Shown here one piece after another: positions 54,382 to 62,930 of a stretch of DNA of 64,000 bases (position 1 is the first letter of the stretch; each line of letters begins with the position of its first letter). The DNA comes from Labilibaculum antarcticum. GTDB taxonomy: Bacteria; Bacteroidota; Bacteroidia; Bacteroidales; Marinifilaceae. The position numbers were made by a program, and so were the translations under genes. The stretch is from NCBI RefSeq assembly GCF_002356295.1, contig NZ_AP018042.1, positions 372,001 through 436,000 of the forward strand. The letters run 5' to 3'. The notes below the pieces were generated by a model. It was not told the DNA's origin and searched no databases. It saw only the letters and a program-made list of their open reading frames with translations.

Positions 54382-54957
54382 ATGAAACACATTTATCTTC
54401 TTCTTGTATCTGTTCTAACACTTTCGAATTGTGCAAACGCTCAAAATCCTAAAGTTGAAATCACAACTACTTTAGGCACAATTGAACTGGAAATTTTTGA
54501 AGACAAAGCTCCTGTTACAGCAAGGTATTTTATGCAGAATGTAGATAACAATGTCTTTAAAGATGCTTGCTTCTATCGTGTAGTTCGAATGGATAACCAA
54601 CCAAACAGCGATATTAAAATTGAGGTGATTCAAGGTGGTTTGTACTTCGAGGAGCTAGTAGATCAGAAACCAACAATTGCTCATGAAACAACAAAAGAGA
54701 CTGGCATTTTACATACCAACGGTGTTATTTCTTTGGCTAGAAATAATCCTGGATCAGCCTCCACGGAATTCTTTATTTGTGTAGGAGAGCAACCAAATTT
54801 AGATTTTGAGGGAATGCGTAATCCCGACGGACAGGGATTTGCAGCCTTTGGTAAGGTGACAAAAGGAATGGATGTAGTCAAACTAATACAGGAGCAAAAA
54901 GACAATGGACAAATGCTGGTAGAACGAATTGACATTTTATCGATAATCCGAAAATAG
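54382..54957 (+). CDS. Cyclophilin-type peptidyl-prolyl isomerase, lipoprotein
   Basis: 191 aa from ATG 54382 (ATG 54358 adds eight residues without need). Signal peptide with lipobox LSNC, so probably anchored in the periplasm. The cyclophilin domain covers residues 28-190: TTLGTIELEIFEDKAPVTARYFMQ, FYRVVRM (catalytic Arg), VIQGG, GVISLARNNPGSASTEFFICV, GFAAFGKVTKGMDVV. Catalyses proline cis-trans change during folding of exported proteins. It ends two bases from the HAD gene on the other strand. Confidence 0.9.
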   Translation: MKHIYLLLVSVLTLSNCANAQNPKVEITTTLGTIELEIFEDKAPVTARYFMQNVDNNVFKDACFYRVVRMDNQPNSDIKIEVIQGGLYFEELVDQKPTIAHETTKETGILHTNGVISLARNNPGSASTEFFICVGEQPNLDFEGMRNPDGQGFAAFGKVTKGMDVVKLIQEQKDNGQMLVERIDILSIIRK

Positions 54958-54958
54958 A

Positions 54959-55648
54959 TTATACAATCGAAATCAATTCCCGAATATTTTGAATCTCACT
55001 TACTCCAGCCTTTTGCAGTTCTTCCTCACTTACCATTTCGTGCTCCCAAGTTGTGTGAAATGGAACATGAACCGCTTTTCCTCCCAAATTAAGTACTGGA
55101 ATAATATCCGATTTTAAGGAATTACCAACCATTAAAAACTCATTGAAATCAATATCTAAATGTTGAATTAACTTTTTGTAATCATCTTCTTTCTTATCAC
55201 TCATTACCTCGATGTGATGAAAGTATCTTAACAAACCTGATTTTTCCAACTTCCTTTCCTGATCCAATAAATCACCTTTCGTAGCAACAATTAACTTGTA
55301 TTTTCCCTGAAGACTTTCCAGTACCTCAACTACACCATCGAGCAATTCAATGGATTTATTCATTTGTTGCTTTCCCAACGAAATAATTGACTGAATTTTT
55401 TCCGAGCTAATATTTCCCTTTGTGATTTTCAGGCTGGTTTCAATCATCGATAAAATAAATGCCTTTGTACCATACCCATACAGAGGAATATTGCCTATTT
55501 CTGTGGCAAACAATTCTTCGCTAACCTCTTCAATGCTCATCCCATTTTTCAACAGATTACAAAACTCCATTTCAGATTCTCTAAAATAGGGTTCATTCAC
55601 CCAAAGGGTATCGTCCGCATCAAAAGCTATTACTTTTATTCCTTCCAT
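54959..55648 (-). CDS. HAD family hydrolase
   Basis: 229 aa from ATG 55648 (MEGIKVIAFDADDTLW); an upstream ATG at 55720 would add 24 hydrophobic residues and is unlikely. Motif I FDADDTLW gives both Asp, motif II is KLIVATKGD, the Lys lies in DKKEDDYKKL, and motif IV is LMVGNSLKSDI. Cytoplasmic phosphatase with a four-helix cap; substrate unknown. The ends of this gene and the cyclophilin are two bases apart, convergent, with no terminator between. Confidence 0.87.
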   Translation of the reverse strand: MEGIKVIAFDADDTLWVNEPYFRESEMEFCNLLKNGMSIEEVSEELFATEIGNIPLYGYGTKAFILSMIETSLKITKGNISSEKIQSIISLGKQQMNKSIELLDGVVEVLESLQGKYKLIVATKGDLLDQERKLEKSGLLRYFHHIEVMSDKKEDDYKKLIQHLDIDFNEFLMVGNSLKSDIIPVLNLGGKAVHVPFHTTWEHEMVSEEELQKAGVSEIQNIRELISIV

Positions 55649-55849
55649 GTTCACTTTTTTTATTAGCACAAAACTGCAAAAAGACATCAAGAATACAAAA
55701 ACTGAATTGCGAAAACACACAAAATAGTTACAAAAACAAAACCTGACGAATATTCCAAATGCGACAACCGACTCATTACCAATTAAATTTGACTTTACTT
55801 ATACAAATCCGTAAATTTAAAATACACATCCTGCTAAAGACATTAACCT

Positions 55850-56224
55850 ATGGAAAAACGTATGTTATTTCAAGACAGTCCATCTCAATTTTATCTGCTT
55901 GTGGCCCGAATTATCGGATTCCTGATTACCACTGTTTTCATTCTATTTATGGTACCTAAATTTATTGTCTTACTAAGTAACGAACCAACCAACAGCGAAG
56001 GATGGGTATTACTCTTTTATCTTCTTTCACTTGCCTATGGAATTGGCTTTTTGTTAACCTTTTGGAAAGTCGGTTTGGGAGGTTTACTACTCGTAATCAG
56101 CAGTGTCTTAATTACACTTTACTCATTTATTGATTCTAAAAGTTGGGCCGTTTTTCTTTTCTTTATCCCTCTTTACTTCCCGGGTATTTTATTCCTGATA
56201 TATTGGAAAAAAGACCAATCCTAA
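55850..56224 (+). CDS. Small four-helix membrane protein
   Basis: 124 aa with four hydrophobic segments: LLVARIIGFLITTVFILFMVP, WVLLFYLLSLAYGIGFLLTFW, LGGLLLVISSVLITLYSFI, WAVFLFFIPLYFPGILFLIYW. Unknown function; small proteins of this form (DUF7670-like) are common in Bacteroidota. Positive residues follow the last helix. Single gene. Confidence 0.65.
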   Translation: MEKRMLFQDSPSQFYLLVARIIGFLITTVFILFMVPKFIVLLSNEPTNSEGWVLLFYLLSLAYGIGFLLTFWKVGLGGLLLVISSVLITLYSFIDSKSWAVFLFFIPLYFPGILFLIYWKKDQS

Positions 56225-56415
56225 CAATCTCGATAAGTCATTAACCTTCTCACTATAGGCTATGTACAACATGCTCTTCTGGGAAGAAATCAAAGTAACT
56301 GGTTGTTACGTATTCGTAATCAAACAATGAATTAATCAATTAAACACGAACAAATCTCAACAAAACAGATACTCACCGGGCTTCTCAACGATGAATAAAG
56401 TTTACTAAATAAAGA

Positions 56416-57354
56416 CTATTTTAATGATGATTTCTTAACCTTCTTTACCGAAATTATATTCTTTTGGTTAAGAGGAAGATTATTATCCCATCGATAGGCA
56501 ACAAAAACACCATCATTGGCAATGCAACCATCCACACAGCACAAATTGCTGCGAACAACACCTGCCTTATCCCCCAAGCAATAGTGTCCGAAAAATACCG
56601 GCTTCTCATTTTCAGGGTAAAGTGGAATATCAAAATAAAGTTGAGATGGAATGCTGTATTCAGGCAGGTGAAATCTATTTCCAAACGAAATATCTTCAAA
56701 ACTTTTCCCATTCATTGGCTCCCACCACTTAATTCGATAGGCCGAACGCTTAAAACCATAACCATCTTTCAGCACTAAATTATCAGGAAAAGCAAACTCT
56801 CTCCCCTTTAGCAGCAACATAGCCGCATTAAAAACCTCACCTTTTTCATAATATATTTTTGTCAGAAACTTCTTGCTCAAACAATTTTCCGGATTTTCTT
56901 TTTTAAGAAGTTCAATCGCTTTCTGATCCCAACAAGCATGAACGACACGAAATCCTTCCAGCTCGAGGAATATAGGTAAAGACCGCATCCATTTCAGATA
57001 GGATTTTCGTTTCACCTTGTCTAACCGGAACTCTTCGTAGGTCTTTTTAATTTGAGTTTTGTTCTTCAAATTATGTGCTCTTAAAAACAGGCCATCACTA
57101 TCTTTGGTATAAAATGCAAGTACATTTAGTTCATGATTTCCCACTATAGCATAGGCATTCCCTGCAGTAACCATTTCCCGGACAATTCTTAGTGTTTCAA
57201 AAATTCCCGGTCCACGATCAACGTAATCACCAACAAAAACAGCTTTTCTTTCAGGATGAAAATATCCTTCTTTGCCTTCCTCATAGTCCAGACTTAGCAA
57301 CATATGTTTCAATGTATTTGCCTCACCATGAATATCTCCTATAATATCGTACAC
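56416..57354 (-). CDS. Metallophosphoesterase of the calcineurin-like PPP group
   Basis: 312 aa. Motifs are IIGDIHGEANTLKHML, VFVGDYVDRGP, AIVGNHELNVLAF and, later, FRVVHACWDQ and VFFGHYCLG. This set is that of bacterial PrpE/ApaH-like phosphatases that act on diadenosine tetraphosphate or protein phosphate. FGHYCL with a following Cys-rich SNLCCVDGCIANDG is unusual. Cytoplasmic. It shares a terminator region with the aminotransferase gene behind it. Confidence 0.87.
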   Translation of the reverse strand: MYDIIGDIHGEANTLKHMLLSLDYEEGKEGYFHPERKAVFVGDYVDRGPGIFETLRIVREMVTAGNAYAIVGNHELNVLAFYTKDSDGLFLRAHNLKNKTQIKKTYEEFRLDKVKRKSYLKWMRSLPIFLELEGFRVVHACWDQKAIELLKKENPENCLSKKFLTKIYYEKGEVFNAAMLLLKGREFAFPDNLVLKDGYGFKRSAYRIKWWEPMNGKSFEDISFGNRFHLPEYSIPSQLYFDIPLYPENEKPVFFGHYCLGDKAGVVRSNLCCVDGCIANDGVFVAYRWDNNLPLNQKNIISVKKVKKSSLK

Positions 57355-57386
57355 GCTAATTTTATTATTTATTCAATCAAAAATAT

Positions 57387-57416
57387 AAAAAAATCCCGAG
57401 AACGAATTCTCAGGAT
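57387..57416 (-). terminator. Terminator of the class V aminotransferase gene
   Basis: ATCCTGAGAA (minus, 57416-57407) pairs with TTCTCGGGAT (57402-57393) around a TTCG loop, followed by seven T (57393-57387). It ends the gene at 57450. Confidence 0.88.
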
Positions 57417-57449
57417 CAAAATCATATTAGTAACAAGAAGAATTATCTG

Positions 57450-58922
57450 CTAGAATTTAAATAAATCATTAACAACAATCTTTTTCTTGGCCTTCTTTTC
57501 TCCACTGTAGAAAAACTCATTTGTTTTACGATTATAGGAATAATCCTTTTTCCAGTCTTCAAAATTTTCAACAATCTGCTCTAAACCATTAATAAACAAC
57601 AAAACCTCTTTGTTTGTTGTTGTAGGATGCAAAGACCAACGCACCCATCCTGGTTTGTGTGTTAAATCGCCTGATGTAATTTCATCGGTAATGGCTTGCG
57701 ATTGCATCTCACTAACCTCTAACAGATAATGTCCGTAAGTTCCTGCGCAAGCACAACCCCCTCTCACCTGAATCCCGAATCGGTCATTCAATAATTTCAC
57801 CAATAAATTATAATGAATGTATTCTACATAGAATGATAAAATACCCAAACGGGTTTGAATATTATCAGCCAACACATGAACATCTTTCACTGCTTTTAAA
57901 CGTTCAAATGCCAAATCAAGAAGTTCGGCCTCTCTTTTAGCGATATTTTCAGTTCCCATTTGATTTTTCACTTCAATTGCCAATGCAATTCGAATTGATT
58001 GCAAAAATCCTGGAGTCCCACCGTCTTCGCGAAGTTCAATACTATCAACATATTTGTATTTCCCCCATGGATTTGTCCAGTCAACTGTTCCTCCACCCGG
58101 ATTATCAGGTACTTCGTTCTTGTATAGTTTCGAATCGAAAATCATCACACCAGAAGAACCGGGTCCCCCCAAAAATTTATGGGGTGAAAAGAAAATACCA
58201 TCCAATTTTTCCAATTCATCTGCCGGATGCATGTCGATATCAACATAAGGAGCTGATGCTGCAAAATCGATAAAGCAAACTCCACCAAATTCGTGCATTA
58301 ATTTTGCCATTTGATGGTATGGAGTTACAATACCTGTTACATTCGAACAAGAAGTAAACGATCCAATCTTCATTTTGCGTTCCTTGTATTTCTCCAACTG
58401 AATTCTCAATTCATTCAGATCAATGGTCAGATCTTTTCCCGGAGGAATCACCACTACATCCACATTGGTTTCGTACCAAGAAGTTTGATTGGAGTGATGC
58501 TCCATGTGCGTAATGAACACAACTGGTTTTTCCCTTTCTTTTTGACAAATCTGTCTCCCAATAATTCCACAACCTTTCAGGCCAAGAATACGCTGCAACT
58601 TGTTAATTACAGCAGTCATTCCGAATCCTGCATGAATAATCACATCATCTGGTCCTGCGTTAACGTGCTCTTTAATTAAGACTTGCGCCCGGTGATAGGA
58701 CTGAGTCATCAGAGTACCCGTTTCATTGGTTTCGGTATGCGTATTTGCAACATAAGGACCAAACTCCTCCGCTATTTTCTTTTCAATAGGTGCATATAAA
58801 CGACCGCTTGCAATCCAATCACCATATACGATTTTCTGCTTTCCGAATGGAGAATAGAAACTGGCATCGTGACCAATCGTATTTTTACGAAATTTCTTAA
58901 AATAATTTTCCAGATTACTCAT
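57450..58922 (-). CDS. Class V aminotransferase-fold PLP enzyme (cysteine desulfurase-like)
   Basis: 490 aa, longer than NifS/IscS (about 400). PLP lysine in FFSPHKFLGGPGSSGVM at about residue 260; cofactor-contact motifs THMEHHSNQTSW (His) and CFIDFAASAPYVDID (Asp). A Cys-rich loop GGCACAGTYGHYLLEV resembles the catalytic-Cys area of desulfurases. The insert around 320-420 is not typical of IscS/SufS, so it may be a separate branch; it could act on cysteine or another amino acid. Single gene with own terminator. Confidence 0.83.
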   Translation of the reverse strand: MSNLENYFKKFRKNTIGHDASFYSPFGKQKIVYGDWIASGRLYAPIEKKIAEEFGPYVANTHTETNETGTLMTQSYHRAQVLIKEHVNAGPDDVIIHAGFGMTAVINKLQRILGLKGCGIIGRQICQKEREKPVVFITHMEHHSNQTSWYETNVDVVVIPPGKDLTIDLNELRIQLEKYKERKMKIGSFTSCSNVTGIVTPYHQMAKLMHEFGGVCFIDFAASAPYVDIDMHPADELEKLDGIFFSPHKFLGGPGSSGVMIFDSKLYKNEVPDNPGGGTVDWTNPWGKYKYVDSIELREDGGTPGFLQSIRIALAIEVKNQMGTENIAKREAELLDLAFERLKAVKDVHVLADNIQTRLGILSFYVEYIHYNLLVKLLNDRFGIQVRGGCACAGTYGHYLLEVSEMQSQAITDEITSGDLTHKPGWVRWSLHPTTTNKEVLLFINGLEQIVENFEDWKKDYSYNRKTNEFFYSGEKKAKKKIVVNDLFKF

Positions 58923-59179
58923 TTAGTGTTAGGCTTAAGTATGTTATTGTTGTTTGTGTCGCACAATTATTAATTATCCTTTCCTTAAAGACAATCAAAA
59001 ACCCATTCTGGGTGAAAAATCGTTAGAAAAAAAAACACTTATTTATTCCTCTCCTCTGAATCCAGCGGGAAATTAGATATTCTGCAAGTGAAAATCAAGG
59101 AGTTTCCTCAGGTTTTTAACCATTTACATATTAAAGTACTCCTGAAGAAATACATTTACTGTTTTTTAATACATACAGC

Positions 59180-59210
59180 TTGTTTGGGACAGGCTAATCA
59201 GCTATTTTTG
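59180..59210 (+). promoter_or_regulatory. Promoter of the acyl-CoA synthetase gene
   Basis: TTG (59180-59182), 20-base spacer, TATTTTTG (59203-59210); the start is 41 bases on. Confidence 0.65.
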
Positions 59211-59251
59211 GGATTCGTAAAAAGAAGTGCATCCTTACAATTTAGAAGTAA

Positions 59252-61174
59252 ATGAAAACGATTATACAACTCTTTGAGAACAGTGTTGATCAATTTGGCA
59301 AAAACCCATTTTTATGGGAAAAAACCAATTCAAGCTATCAATCTGTCAGTTATGAATCATTGTACGAAGAGGTACAGCAATTTGCTGCAGGCTTGTTTTC
59401 GTTAGGGATAAAAAAAACAGATCGAATTGGTCTCCTTTCGGAAGGCCGAAATGCCTGGGTTCTTTCAGAACTTGGGATTTTATTTGCTGGCGCAGTCAAT
59501 GTTCCTTTATCCGTAAAGTTAGATGCTCAAAACGAACTCAAATTTCGATTGAATCATTCGGAAGCCTGTATTGTTGTTGTTTCAAAAAATCATCTCGAAA
59601 AAATCAGATCAATTAAGGATCATTTAGAAAGTATTGAAACCATAATTGTTCTTGATGAAAACATTGAGCTTCAAGAAAAAGAAATTTCACTATCTCAACT
59701 AATAAAACTGGGTAAAGAGCTATCTGAAAATGACCGTTCTGAACTAAATGAAATACAAAAAAACATTGAGGCAGATGATGATGCAAATATCTCCTACACC
59801 TCAGGAACTACTGCCGATCCGAAAGGAATTATTCTTACGCATAATAACTATGCAAGCAATGTTTATCAAGCTTCGAGCTTAATGGAAATTCCCGCCAGCT
59901 TTAAAACCTTGCTGATACTTCCTTGGGATCATTCATTTGCTCACACAGCAGGAATTTACAGTTTCATGCTAAAAGGTGCTTCTATTGCGGCTGTTCAACA
60001 AGGAAAATCTTCAATGGAGGCCTTGAAGAATATCCCAAATAACATCAAAGAAATTAAACCTGATATTATATTGAGTGTTCCGGCTCTGGCTAAAAACTTT
60101 AAAAAGAACATTGAAAAAGGCATAAAGGCCAAAGGTCCTAAGGTCGAGAAGCTTTTTAACAAAGCCCTCGAAGTGGCCTACAAGTACAATGGTTCTGGTT
60201 GGGACAAGGGGAAAGGTTCTCGTATGTTCCTTAAGCCATTGTACATGTTCTACGATAAAATATTATTCTCGAAGGTGAGAGAGAATTTTGGTGGTAACTT
60301 AAAATTCTTTGTTGGCGGAGGAGCTCTCCTAGACATTGAGTTGCAACGCTTCTTTTATGCAATTGGGATTCCTATGTATCAAGGATATGGATTATCGGAA
60401 GCCTCACCAATCATCTCTTCCAATGCACATCACAAGCATAAATTAGGATCTTCAGGATTAATTGTTCAGGATATGGATTTAAAAATCTGCGACGACAATG
60501 GAAACTCTCTTGCTGTGGGAGAAAAAGGCGAAATTGTAATAAAAGGTGGCAATGTGATGAAAGGCTACTGGAAAAATGAGAAAGCTTCGGCTGAGACTCT
60601 TCGCGATGGCTGGTTGCATACCGGTGATATGGGATATGTGGATCAGGATGGATTTCTTTACGTTTTGGGTCGGTTCAAATCTCTTTTAATTGCCAGCGAT
60701 GGTGAAAAATTTAGTCCTGAAGGAATTGAAGAAGCATTTGTAGATCAATCCCCCTTACTGGATCAATGCATTCTACATAACAATCAGGATGCTTATACAA
60801 TTGCACTTATTGTCCCCAACAAAGGAGCTATTATGTCTCAATTAAAACCTCATAATCTTACTTTAGAATCGGAGGAAGGGCAAATGATGGCTTTGAAGCT
60901 CATACAAAATGAATTAAATCAGTATCGTCCGAGAGGAAAACACGAAGACATGTTCCCTCACAGATGGTTGCCAACAGCAATTGGAATTTTACCTGAAGCT
61001 TTTACCGAAGAGAATAAGCTGTTGAACTCAACCATGAAAGTGGTTCGCGACAGGGTGAATAGCTATTTTAAAGAATATGTCGATTTTCTATATACACCAG
61101 AGGGAAAAAACATTTTTAATTCAAAGAATAAAGAGAGCCTGAAAAATGGTTTAAAACAGCAGTCATTCAATTAA
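59252..61174 (+). CDS. AMP-forming acyl-CoA synthetase, long-chain type
   Basis: 640 aa. The adenylation core is complete: SYTSGTTADPKGIILTHNN (P-loop-like), YQGYGLSEASPII, GWLHTGDMGYVDQDGFLYVLGR, and the last-part Lys in FAEENK-like EENKLLNSTMKV. The length and the ending match long-chain fatty acid--CoA ligases. It activates free fatty acids for beta-oxidation or lipid synthesis. The cytoplasmic protein has no membrane helix. Single gene; alkaline phosphatase follows after 74 bases with its own -7 box. Confidence 0.93.
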   Translation: MKTIIQLFENSVDQFGKNPFLWEKTNSSYQSVSYESLYEEVQQFAAGLFSLGIKKTDRIGLLSEGRNAWVLSELGILFAGAVNVPLSVKLDAQNELKFRLNHSEACIVVVSKNHLEKIRSIKDHLESIETIIVLDENIELQEKEISLSQLIKLGKELSENDRSELNEIQKNIEADDDANISYTSGTTADPKGIILTHNNYASNVYQASSLMEIPASFKTLLILPWDHSFAHTAGIYSFMLKGASIAAVQQGKSSMEALKNIPNNIKEIKPDIILSVPALAKNFKKNIEKGIKAKGPKVEKLFNKALEVAYKYNGSGWDKGKGSRMFLKPLYMFYDKILFSKVRENFGGNLKFFVGGGALLDIELQRFFYAIGIPMYQGYGLSEASPIISSNAHHKHKLGSSGLIVQDMDLKICDDNGNSLAVGEKGEIVIKGGNVMKGYWKNEKASAETLRDGWLHTGDMGYVDQDGFLYVLGRFKSLLIASDGEKFSPEGIEEAFVDQSPLLDQCILHNNQDAYTIALIVPNKGAIMSQLKPHNLTLESEEGQMMALKLIQNELNQYRPRGKHEDMFPHRWLPTAIGILPEAFTEENKLLNSTMKVVRDRVNSYFKEYVDFLYTPEGKNIFNSKNKESLKNGLKQQSFN

Positions 61175-61219
61175 TATTAAATTAACTATTTGAATTCAAT
61201 TCAGATAGTAATTAATTAG

Positions 61220-61227
61220 TAAATTTG
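61220..61227 (+). promoter_or_regulatory. -7 promoter box before the alkaline phosphatase
   Basis: TAAATTTG; its place excludes a TTG start at 61225 and supports ATG 61249. The -33 element is not clear. Confidence 0.5.
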
Positions 61228-61248
61228 GGGGAATTTAAACAATATCGA

Positions 61249-62778
61249 ATGTTAAACACTAAGATAAGACTAAGACAAATACTTACAATTGCAATCCTGC
61301 TGATTTCTTGTAACAGCTTTGCTCAGACTAGTGAAAGAGAAGCATACAGTGGCAAAGCGCCTAAATACATATTCTATTTTATTGGCGATGGTATGGGCTT
61401 ATCACAATCAAACGCAGCCGAAGCTTATTTGGGAGCTTTGGAAGATAGCAACGGAATTAAAAAATTACAGTTAAGCACTCTTCCTAATCAAGGATTTTAT
61501 ACGACCTACGCACTGAACCGTTTTATTACAGGATCGGCGGCTGCAGGTACCGCACTTGCAACGGGACATAAAACTACAGTCAACACCATTTCTATGGATG
61601 CTGAACGATTAATTCCCTTTAAAACCATTGCCGAAATGGCGAAAGACAAAGGCTATAAAGTAGGAATCGTATCCTCAGTATCCATCGATCATGCTACACC
61701 TGCTACTTTCTATGCCCATCAGCCTACCCGTAACATGTATTACAATATTAGTCTGGACTTAAGCAAAAGTGGATTCAACTATTTTGCCGGCGGCGGATTC
61801 AAGCATCCCGAAGGAGATGGAACAACAGAAGAGAAAAATTCCCTGTCGAATTTTGGAATGGGAGCAACTGCAGATATTGAAGAGTTAGAGCCTAACTCAA
61901 TGCGAGTTGCTGAATCGAGAGGATATACTTTTGTGAATACCATTCAGGATTTTAAGAAACTAAAAAAGGGAGATGATAAAATTATTGCGATTGCCCCTAA
62001 ACTAGCTGCTGGTTCTTCCCTTCCCTATTCAATAGATCAGGAAAATGAATCGGATATTTCATTGGCAGATTTCACCGAAAAAGGCATCAAACTTTTGGAT
62101 AATTCCAAGGGATTTTTCATGATGGTTGAAGGTGGAAAAATAGATTGGGCCAGTCATGCCAACGATGCTGCAACGGTAATAAAAGAAGTATTACAATTCG
62201 ATAAGGCTGTAACAAAAGCGATCGAATTTTATAATAAACATCCGAAAGAAACATTAATTCTTGTTTGCGGTGATCACGAAACAGGAGGTTTGGCATTGGG
62301 ATTTGCCGGAAGCCATTACAATTCATCTTTTAGCTTGCTTCAATACCAAAATACATCCTACGAGGCATTTTCGAATAAAATAGCTTTGTATAAAAAAGAA
62401 CATGCCGATAACTACAGTATTGCAGATGGTTTAGAAATTGTAAAAGAGAATTTTGGCTTGGGCGATGCCTCGAAAGGCTTAGAATTAACTCCTTTTGAAA
62501 ACCAGCAACTAAAAGATGCCTTTGTAAAAAGCATGACCTATGTTGATACGATGACAAAAAACGATCAGTTCTATTTACTGTACGGAAGTTACGATCCTTT
62601 TACAGTAACCGCCTGTCATATTCTATCGCACAAAGCAGGTATCGGCTGGACATCTTATTCGCACACTGCAACACCAATTCCAATTCGATCGATTGGGGTA
62701 GGATCAAAACTATTCACAGGTTTTTTCGACAATACCGACATACCTAAAAACTTGATGAAACTAATTGAAACCAAATAA
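61249..62778 (+). CDS. Secreted alkaline phosphatase
   Basis: 509 aa from ATG 61249. Signal peptide (cut near CNSFAQ). The metal-site Asp is in YFIGDGMGLSQ, the Ser nucleophile lies in the TGSAAAGTALATGHKT segment, further metal ligands are in VEGGKIDWASHAND, LILVCGDHETGG and the His of SYSHTATPIP. This is the PhoA-type fold used to release phosphate in the periplasm. Expression under phosphate limitation is likely, though no Pho box was seen. Strong terminator after it. Confidence 0.94.
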   Translation: MLNTKIRLRQILTIAILLISCNSFAQTSEREAYSGKAPKYIFYFIGDGMGLSQSNAAEAYLGALEDSNGIKKLQLSTLPNQGFYTTYALNRFITGSAAAGTALATGHKTTVNTISMDAERLIPFKTIAEMAKDKGYKVGIVSSVSIDHATPATFYAHQPTRNMYYNISLDLSKSGFNYFAGGGFKHPEGDGTTEEKNSLSNFGMGATADIEELEPNSMRVAESRGYTFVNTIQDFKKLKKGDDKIIAIAPKLAAGSSLPYSIDQENESDISLADFTEKGIKLLDNSKGFFMMVEGGKIDWASHANDAATVIKEVLQFDKAVTKAIEFYNKHPKETLILVCGDHETGGLALGFAGSHYNSSFSLLQYQNTSYEAFSNKIALYKKEHADNYSIADGLEIVKENFGLGDASKGLELTPFENQQLKDAFVKSMTYVDTMTKNDQFYLLYGSYDPFTVTACHILSHKAGIGWTSYSHTATPIPIRSIGVGSKLFTGFFDNTDIPKNLMKLIETK

Positions 62779-62795
62779 GAGTTGAAACATATATG

Positions 62796-62826
62796 AAACG
62801 CTCTGCAGCAATGCGGGGCGTTTTTT
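62796..62826 (+). terminator. Terminator after the alkaline phosphatase
   Basis: AAACGCTCTGC (62796-62806) pairs with GCGGGGCGTTT (62813-62823) with two G-T pairs; T run to 62826. Confidence 0.88.
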
Positions 62827-62930
62827 GTCACTTCATCTTTTCCTTCTCTTAAAGAAGCAGAGAAGGCAACTCCACTTCCATTTTTACTCATTAGCTTTTC
62901 AACCGTTTATCTTTTAAGACCTTTACATCC

